Source of the DNA: Aphanomyces cochlioides
Lineage: Eukaryota > Oomycota > Saprolegniomycetes > Saprolegniales > Verrucalvaceae
DNA length: 64,000 nt
Assembly: GCA_019828595.1 (NCBI GenBank)
Contig: JAHQRK010000007.1
Span: 2,108,001 to 2,172,000 of the forward strand
Direction of reading: 5' to 3'
This document shows, piece by piece, positions 57,510 through 64,000 of this stretch. The notes under the pieces were generated by a model. The model was not told the origin of the DNA. It worked only from the letters and a program-made list of their open reading frames with translations, and ran no database searches. The position numbers and the translations under genes are program-made. Each line of letters opens with the position of its first letter. Position 1 is the first letter of the stretch.

Positions 57510-58577
57510 TTACAAAGTTCGCGCCGTGGTTCGCTTGACGGCAGCAACAATGTCTTCGACTTGAGGCACGGCGAGCTTTTCCAAGTTTTCGGCGTAAGGC
57601 ATGGGGATATCAGCGCCAGTCACACGTTCCAAAGGAGCATCCAAATAGTCAAAAGCGTCGGTTTCCATCAAAAGAGCAGCAATTTCAGCACCAATGCCGT
57701 GTTGGCCCCAGCCTTCTTCAACCGAGACAACGCGCGACGTCTTCTTGGCAGAGGCCACAATAGCTTCACGGTCCAAAGGACGAATCGAGCGCAAGTTGAT
57801 CACTTCAGCATCGATGCCTTCCTTGGCGAGCACGGCAGCAGCTTCCAAAGCGACACCCACCATGCGAGAGAATGTGACAATTGTGACATCCTTGCCGGCC
57901 TTCATGATCTTTGCCTTGCCAATAGGAAGGACAAAATCCTTGTCTTGAGCTTCCTTCGACACTGGGAACGACGTGCCGTAAAGCAATTCATTTTCCAAGA
58001 CCACGACGGGATTTGGGTCGCGAATGGCAGCCTTGAGCAAACCACGGGCATCTTCAGAGTCGTATGGCACAACGACCTTCAAGCCAGGGACAGAGCCATA
58101 CCAGGCAGCGTAACATTGCGAGTGTTGGGCAGCGACACCAGCGGCAGCACCGTTGGATCCACGAAATACAATTGGGACCGAGATATCACCGTTACTCATG
58201 TAGAACTGCTTGGCGGCTGAGTTGATAATTTGATCGATAGCTTGCATGGCAAAGTTGAACGTCATGAATTCAACAATTGGCTTCGTGCCGTGGTAGGCAG
58301 CACCAACGCAAAGACCCGTGAAACCAGCTTCCGTGATCGGCGTATCCCACACACGCTTGTCGCCGTACTTTTCCCAAAGACCTTTCGTCACTTTGTACGC
58401 ACCGTTGTATTTAGCGACTTCTTCGCCCATGATAAAGACCTTTTCATCACGCGCGAGTTCTTCGTCCATGGCCGTGTTCAAAGCATCACGGACAGTCATT
58501 TCGTCCGCGACGGTCGCCATGGAGCGGCGGGGAATGCGGGCCGCCAACGATCGAGTCTTGAGTACGCGCGCCAACAT
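57510..58577 (-). CDS. PDHB: Pyruvate dehydrogenase E1 component subunit beta, mitochondrial
   Basis: With the start at ATG 58,577 the protein has 355 residues, the normal length. The frame is open upstream to 58,649, but that extension looks non-conserved. Residues 1-20 ([19 protein letters not shown]) are a basic, acid-free mitochondrial targeting peptide. The transketolase-type pyrimidine-binding domain follows: [42 protein letters not shown] (Glu 83, expected to activate the thiamine diphosphate ring), [20 protein letters not shown] and [13 protein letters not shown]. The C-terminal transketolase domain spans about 220-345 ([50 protein letters not shown]). With E1 alpha it decarboxylates pyruvate and passes the acetyl group to E2 lipoyl groups, feeding the citric acid cycle in the mitochondrial matrix. 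No introns. The gene sits 174 bp from the satellite. Confidence 0.96.
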   Translation of the reverse strand: MLARVLKTRSLAARIPRRSMATVADEMTVRDALNTAMDEELARDEKVFIMGEEVAKYNGAYKVTKGLWEKYGDKRVWDTPITEAGFTGLCVGAAYHGTKPIVEFMTFNFAMQAIDQIINSAAKQFYMSNGDISVPIVFRGSNGAAAGVAAQHSQCYAAWYGSVPGLKVVVPYDSEDARGLLKAAIRDPNPVVVLENELLYGTSFPVSKEAQDKDFVLPIGKAKIMKAGKDVTIVTFSRMVGVALEAAAVLAKEGIDAEVINLRSIRPLDREAIVASAKKTSRVVSVEEGWGQHGIGAEIAALLMETDAFDYLDAPLERVTGADIPMPYAENLEKLAVPQVEDIVAAVKRTTARTL

Positions 58578-59957
58578 GTCGGATGCAACAATGGAGGAAT
58601 TGACTGCTGCGAACGCCACACACACCGACGCCCACAGCGGGCCAATCAAAAGCGAGAATCTCCATCCCTATACAAACACCCACATGAAAATGACGTCACA
58701 GCACATCTTCCAGTTATACTAAATTCCATATGAAGAAAGGCGCTGCATTCGTACACAGCCAACAGAAGCGCATTTTCAATCATCTCTTCAAGAGTTTCGA
58801 TGTCTCATAGAAGTACTAAACGCTGCAAGGAATCGCTGTCGGCGTTTGCGAATCAGCGGCTTTGTTGTCCGGATTTTTAAACTTGACCTGCGTTTCGAGA
58901 ACGAGATCGAATCGGCCAATCGGCGTCGACCCATTACAATCCTTCACTTCATGATTGGATCATTGAGATTGGTTCATGAGAACGAGTTCAAATGATGATA
59001 AAAGTTTGCACACACAACGTTCTCGTTTGAAAGAACACGATAGATCGACGTCTTAAATCTTATGTAGAGCACAAACTCAAATTTGATTGACGGAAATGCG
59101 AGTAGAGTGCACATATTCAGGGAAAGTCATGCCGGGACATGAAGTCGCAATGTCACGACGCGACATGAGGCATCAGTAAAGACCGACATATTGGCCAATC
59201 AAATGACATACCATCATTAGGATTGTGTCAGCATGAAAGACGAAGGCGAGAGAGATCTCTAAAGAATCATGCTGACTTGGTAGGGTAAAGATGATGTTCT
59301 GGCAGTATGAGTCCCCTCCTGCTATCTCCAATACTGCTGTCATGTTAATGTGTCCTTATGGCGTCCGAAATAAAACTATTATTAACATTTCATTGGTTAA
59401 AATCCTCCAAGTACAAGACCAGATTGACATGGCGGATATCGAGAGACTCGGGAAGTGAAGGATCTTTAATGGACACATTTTGTATGATACTGGGGTTGCC
59501 GGTGACACCTCATTTCTCGTTAAATTGAACACCTTTCACTGGAGATCTGCCTTCTCGCTGGTTTTGATTTTCGGAACTACTATGCTGTTTTCCAACGTCG
59601 AGGAGATTCAAAAGCATTCATAAACAAGTGATAATGCAAGTTAGATCTATCGTTCAATCAGCATGACTGCCAGTATTGAGCTCCAAGCTCATCGAGCGGA
59701 CTATTCGGCTATTCGGCGTTTTACAGCATAAAATTACCACTGAATGTGCAGTCAAATCTCTCGACACGACGATCAAGTAAGAGAAGGCCGAGCAGCCCTC
59801 GCGCGGCTGTAAACAAATTCAAAGAAGTGACAACTGATGGCTCTAACGTTGATCAACGACGCAGACCGAAGTGCGATTCAGAACCAGAATTCGGGTAAAA
59901 TTGGTTGGATTTTTACCTGTTAAAAATGATCCTTTGAAGATTGAAAAATCGACAAAA
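58578..59957. promoter_or_regulatory. Divergent intergenic region between PDHB and the transporter
   Basis: About 1.4 kb contains both promoters. CCAATCA/ATTGG motifs lie near 58,637 (GGGCCAATCAAAAGCG), 58,914 (GGCCAATCGGCG) and 58,973 (GAGATTGGTTCATG). The one at 58,637 is about 60 bp upstream of the PDHB start and may be a promoter box. An inverted pair GTCAGCATGA / TCATGCTGAC lies near 59,228 and 59,266. No gene is seen in this stretch. Confidence 0.4.
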
Positions 59958-61621
59958 ATGCCTTTCCAACGGAATGGCAACGTGTTGACGTCGACGGACT
60001 CTTCATGCGATGTAGACGACACGAAGAAACAACCGCAAGCTCAAGTGTCATCATGGATCTATGTAGCATTCTGTGCCGAAGCTTGTGCGAGTGTGATGCT
60101 CACCGCTACATTCAACACGTTTCATGTCGAGACATTTCTCTCTGACTATAAGCTCGACTTGACAGCTTATGCAACGGGCCATGCAATCTACGCAGTGATC
60201 AATACTCTCAACGATATCCTTGGCGCTGTGATCCTCGACTATCTTGCCCTTGCTAAGGTGACATCTCTCGAAAGATTGCACAGCTTCACCATGATCAGGG
60301 TCGAGCTTGGCTTTTGCAATGCGGTGGTCTTCTCTGGGCTGTCAGCTTCTTGCTTCCCTGGTTTCCATGGACTTCTTATCCTGCAATTCATTTCGTTTTC
60401 AGTCTATCATGCTACGATACCATGTACACTCAACGTTGTGTAGCACCTTGAATGCTTGCTCTAGGTTTTCCTTTTGTGCTATAGCAGGTGGGTCACTATT
60501 AACCGAAATGGACATCTCCGACTCCACACGCATCCACGTATAATTGATTCATACTTGCTGATAACTCTTATACGTCTTCTTAGGTCTTGCGAGTGAAAAC
60601 TATTGCTGGTATGTCTGTTGGCTTTATTGTGACCACACTGGGGCAAGCCTGGTTTCCCAACAAGCCACTTTTTCGATTCTTCTGCATCGGCATCGCTCTC
60701 TTATCTGCTTGCTGCTTTCTTGTGTTTTATCAATGCGTCTCCCGGCTTCAACGCCAACAGCCCAGTGTGAAACAGCTGAGCATTCCTTCATTTTCACTCA
60801 AGACTGTGCTGAGTGATTTTTGGAAATTGTCCAATTTTCACGCCTGGCTTGGGATGGAAATGTGTTTGGAAACCCAAACGAATTTTAATCGAAGTTACGT
60901 CCGTCTCTTCGTCACTCATTTTGCTCTGTCTGCTACTTGGCTCGTGTCTGTCTTACCTCTTGCCAAGCAAGCTGCGAAATTTGCTGCGTTTTCAGCCTTT
61001 GACCGAGTTGGTGTCTACCAAGTATGCTTTTCACTTACATTGTCATTAGTTGATTTGTTCACGTAGGTCTATCGATGGTCATTTCTCGTAAAGATGTCGG
61101 CCGCAGTCTTCGTCTTGGCTTGCTGCAGAGGAGACTACGCGGCTGCTCCCGCATGGCTTATCGTTGCTTTCCTTGCATTGAATTGTATTGCAACGGAGCT
61201 CCCAACTGGCGGGTTCACAGTCGCCATGAGCCACATGAATAAAGAGCTCACATTACAGTCAGTCGGCTTTGCCCTTTTCACTTTAATCCTTCTATATTCT
61301 AGACGGTATCGAGCCCATCGTTTCAACGATCCATCTGCCGCGGGAATGTTTATGGGCCTGAACGCTGTCTTTTGCAAGCCCATGGACTCCTTTTTGCCAA
61401 TCGTCGCTGCCAAGTGGCTCGACAATGCGGGCTTTCACACGGATGAAATGTCCTACACTGTTCAAACCGCACTGTTCCACCTACTTGTTATGCCTCCACT
61501 TGTTATGGGTGCCTTCCAGTACTGGAGTTGGAGTCGATATACTCTCAACCAAACGACTCTGAAGCGCATACAAGCCGAAATAGACGAGCTCCAACTCGAC
61601 AACAAAGAAACCTTAGCTTAG
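59958..61621 (+). CDS. MFS transporter of the TMEM180/MFSD13A type
   Basis: Five exons fit consensus splice sites: 59,958-60,423, 60,488-60,537, 60,584-61,021, 61,067-61,257 and 61,303-61,621, with introns of 64, 46, 45 and 45 bp. They give 487 residues. The start ATG 59,958 (ACAAAAATGCC) precedes a short cytosolic N-terminus. The first TM pair contains ETFLSDYKLDLTAYATGHAI and NTLNDILGAVILDYL, matching the TMEM180/GPH-like signature where 'YxxxxxxxxxxxxxxxWNxxNDPLxGxxxD' occurs. SLLTEMDISDSTRIH recalls the conserved 'LLADL..s..eR' loop. About 12 hydrophobic segments follow. The last intron (61,258-61,302, 45 bp) is in frame and could be retained. Cation-coupled transport is the family guess; substrate unknown. 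Exon 1/2 boundary is the least certain. Confidence 0.75.
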
Positions 61622-61629
61622 CAAAAGGT

Positions 61630-63088
61630 CTACTTGTTTTTGGGTAGCCGTTGGACCCAAGCAGGCCGTGCAAGCGTAAAGATTTCTCGAAAAATAAAAA
61701 CTAGACAACCATTGAGCACCCCAATAACGAACATATAGTCAGCAAAAGCATCGTGGTGGTATGGCACGCCGCAAATCTTGTACCACGGATCCATAACGTG
61801 GAGCTAAAAGAATAAATAAGTGAGCTGTCGGTCTTGAATTAAGTCGGAACGTACTTGAGATCGTGGTGCGTCACACAGTGAGTACGCTTCGTCAAAGTGG
61901 AGCTTGCAGAGGTACGTAAAGCGAGTCAATGTTGTACCGAGGACAGTTGAGTACGAAGTCGTGTGGCGGCAATCGCCAATGAGTTGGTGATATCCCAACG
62001 AGACGAGTTGGGATGGTTGGATTGCCAAGAGGATGACCAGTGTAATGATCATGTAGAGATAGAAGAACTGGAGAAGTGCATGGTCATACCATTTATGAAA
62101 CCATTCACCGTCGTAATGCCAAGGTAAGAGTTCCTGAGGCTGGCCTAGCAAAAAGACACGACTTATAGGCACGTCACAGACTTTACTTACCATCGCGGCG
62201 ATCTGAAGACCACCAAAGATAGCTCGAAACAGCGATCAAGCCAGCCAAGAAAACGAGGCTAGACACGCCGAGTACCAAGCAGAAAAGTTGATACGATAGA
62301 CCAAACAACAGCATCGAGACTGGAACTGAAATAAAAATGGCACCTAGATAGACGCCATATTCTGCTCGAGCTGCGCTTTCTTGGTAGACTAAACCAGGAG
62401 CAAAATGCCTAAATCGAATGAACATGATTGCCGACAATTGAGCGTACGGCTGCAGGATTTGCACACTCGCATAAAACGAAATCGCCGATAAGAAATGGCT
62501 TACCATGATGGCAATCGGCACGTTGAGGAAGCGATCGGCGAGGATCGGGTCCGTGTCGTGCCATGTCCACCAGAGAAGCTTCGAGCCAAGTAATTCAGCT
62601 GGAAAGATGACTGCCATTACGAGCAATCCCATTGTCGCCATGCTTGACGAGAAATGCAATTGCGTCTTGAGCGTTGCAATGTACACCCTACTTGGATGTC
62701 AGCCAAGTGCGGTTGGAAAGATCGTTGGCTACATGTAATACAGAGACGCATTGAGAAGTATGACGTAAAGCGGCACGTGGCTAAAGAAGAGCATGATCTA
62801 CAACACGGCATCTCAACGACACGAAGATCCGCATATTCTTACCATGGCTTGCCCATGCCATACAATCGCAAGATGGGAATCGACTTGTGCCAATCCAATC
62901 CAGAGCGTGTGGTACACGATCAGCGCTCCCAGGAGCAATTGGGACCGACGTGGAGAGCCACTGGCATGAATGCAAGCCATGAGAAAGCAAAAGTAGCTCA
63001 CGACTTCAATCAGTACAATACTGATGTTGTCAAACGCGAGCTGCAATGGCGAATTGAACGACACAAGCGGCGCGAGCGCATCGAGCAT
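61630..63088 (-). CDS. Multi-TM membrane protein with WWTWHDTDP motif
   Basis: Five exons: 63,088-62,843, 62,797-62,733, 62,687-62,191, 62,144-61,855 and 61,803-61,630, with introns of 45-51 bp. All junctions are in frame, giving 423 residues. It starts MLDALAPLVSFNSPLQLAF and has about ten hydrophobic segments. A conserved-looking motif KLLWWTWHDTDPILADR sits after TM 4, and WHYDGEWFHKWYDH lies in a later loop. Histidine/acidic clusters near membranes could be metal- or substrate-binding. I recall a domain of unknown function with a WWTWHDTD motif (possibly DUF7802) but cannot check it. A 54-bp GTAAGC...CTGCAG stretch inside exon 3 (about 62,503-62,450) is in frame and might be another intron. 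The stop is 8 bp from the stop of the convergent transporter gene. Confidence 0.75.
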
Positions 63089-63525
63089 GCTTGATAAAGT
63101 TTATGTGGCAGGCAATACTGTGTTTCTTGATAATCTCTCGAAATACATAAATCATGTACGAGAAAGGAAGTCAGACGAAGCGAAGCGGCCATGACATTCA
63201 TCGCGGCGATTGCTGCGTTTGAACCACGACGATTGAGCTTCAGCGCTGGAGATATAGCTGATATACTGATCACTCGCATGTTTCTCCTGCGACTATCTTA
63301 GCCAGTGATGCAATCTCAGCGCATTGTATCATATTGATAGCATAAGTTGCAGGAGTCATTGTCGCTTGATGAAGAGAGAGGCGGGGAAGGAATGAAGAAG
63401 AAACGAAGCACTGACACATTACTAGTTTACACGGTTGAGCTCGCGCACGTTGAGAAGACTCGTTGACCGTCCATAATACACGGCGGAGGTCGTCGAATCG
63501 ATCCTCGACTGCACCAAGCGAATCC

Positions 63526-63825
63526 TTACACGGCGGCAGGATGTGTATACTGAATTGTGCCAGACGCTTCATGGATGAAGCATACTCGTTGCTTGGATGG
63601 CGAATATCGTGCTGACCATCCCGGTGGGAGGCAGCATTCGTTGACGTCGACGCCGAGTGCCATCCGTTGCATGTTGTGGGATAGTGGATCCGTTTCGAAC
63701 GCGTAGGCCGGACCGCGTACACTCGATGGACTCACGCCTTGACGGCTTGGCGGTACATTGTTCGCTGGAAGCGCTACATGCTTGATCGTTATGTCGAGGA
63801 CTTGCATCAAGTCTGGATTGTCCAT
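63526..63825 (-). CDS. Small WW-domain protein or exon
   Basis: A 99-codon minus frame begins MDNPDLMQVLDITIKHVALP and near its C-terminus has LPPGWSARYSPSKQRVCF then HEASGTIQYTHP. This is a WW domain (LPPGW ... YY/F ... T..T..HP), with the first Trp and the final Pro present but a Tyr in place of the second Trp, which is common in degenerate WW domains. WW domains bind Pro-rich peptides. The frame stops at 63,526. Further protein-like pieces (CKDSLGAVEDRFDDLRRVLW near 63,500; SSAEAQSSWFKRSNRRDECH near 63,200) suggest more exons downstream, so the 3' end is uncertain. Confidence 0.55.
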   Translation of the reverse strand: MDNPDLMQVLDITIKHVALPANNVPPSRQGVSPSSVRGPAYAFETDPLSHNMQRMALGVDVNECCLPPGWSARYSPSKQRVCFIHEASGTIQYTHPAAV

Positions 63826-64000
63826 CGCCGATCCAAAACGGTTTCTGGAAATCCAAATCCAAAAACAAGAAAGTCATCCAGATAAATATCCGGACGACCA
63901 TAACTGATAAAACCTAGTTATTTGAAACACCACCGAGACGGATCTTCAATATCAGCCGTCTCCCCCGACAGAGTCCGTCAGAGACTGTCAATGAGCTCAT
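63826..64000. other. Window end, no gene supported
   Basis: The last 175 bp upstream of the WW frame contain no recognisable coding sequence. They may be promoter or 5' UTR of that gene. Confidence 0.3.

Noticed and set aside
57450..58733. Long plus-strand frames (256, 167 and 134 codons) over the PDHB locus
   Set aside because: They are antisense shadows of the minus-strand pyruvate dehydrogenase gene, whose protein is highly conserved.
62654..63094. 146-codon Arg/His-rich plus-strand frame
   Set aside because: It is antisense to exons 1-3 of the multi-TM gene, whose introns and frame are consistent.
1..64000. tRNA, rRNA or snRNA genes
   Set aside because: I looked for cloverleaf-like and rRNA-like stretches and found none that I could support by eye; a covariance-model scan would be needed to exclude small ones.

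Overview
The window looks like nuclear DNA of a flagellated protist, most probably an oomycete of the Saprolegniales/Aphanomyces type. This is inferred from three things. Reconstructed introns are very short (about 38-51 bp, GT...AG). There are Crypton-type tyrosine-recombinase elements, a chromodomain Ty3/gypsy element, and hAT, Tc1/mariner and pogo relics of kinds I associate with oomycetes. One gene encodes a coiled-coil protein resembling the DUF4795/QRICH2 class linked to flagella. No species call is possible from the sequence alone.

Layout. 1-13,000 is a transposon graveyard: a minus-strand gag-like relic (about 330-1,200); a decayed Ty3/gypsy element on + (about 2,340-5,132, with RNase H, integrase and chromodomain traces) split by a small inverted-repeat insertion carrying a host-like gene scrap (about 4,041-4,450); a decayed hAT element on - (about 7,283-8,714); and a Tc1/mariner relic with one in-frame stop (about 11,550-12,989). 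13,201-15,395 is a defective multi-exon Crypton-like recombinase gene. 16,458-20,606 holds a host gene cluster: a divergent pair of VC0807-like six-TM proteins (left copy frameshifted, right copy intact) around a hairpin-rich intergenic region, and a roughly 11-exon coiled-coil gene convergent with the right copy. 21,200-27,440 is AT-rich, with MITE-like ATATCATGATAT elements around a second, unrelated Crypton-like recombinase (24,949-26,996, minus). 27,595-28,287 encodes a secreted or anchored single-TM protein, and 30,717-31,712 an HSF-type transcription factor.

32,307-37,497 contains two almost identical Crypton-like elements in exact head-to-tail tandem, each bounded by the same 10-bp direct repeat TGTAAATAGT. 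A truncated pogo element with perfect 26-bp terminal inverted repeats follows immediately (37,511-38,745). 38,966-57,335 is a striking satellite: exactly 20 head-to-tail copies of a 918-bp unit, nearly identical, bounded by the 6-bp direct repeat ATACAT and set inside a copy of a dispersed repeat. Every unit contains several perfect hairpins, three of them built on the same TGTGATAG/CTATCACA arms.

After the array come conserved housekeeping-type genes: mitochondrial pyruvate dehydrogenase E1 beta (minus), a five-exon MFS/TMEM180-like transporter (plus), a five-exon multi-TM protein convergent with it (stop codons 8 bp apart), and a small WW-domain ORF. The genes do not form one pathway. The main story is mobile-element and satellite biology beside a few compact host genes.
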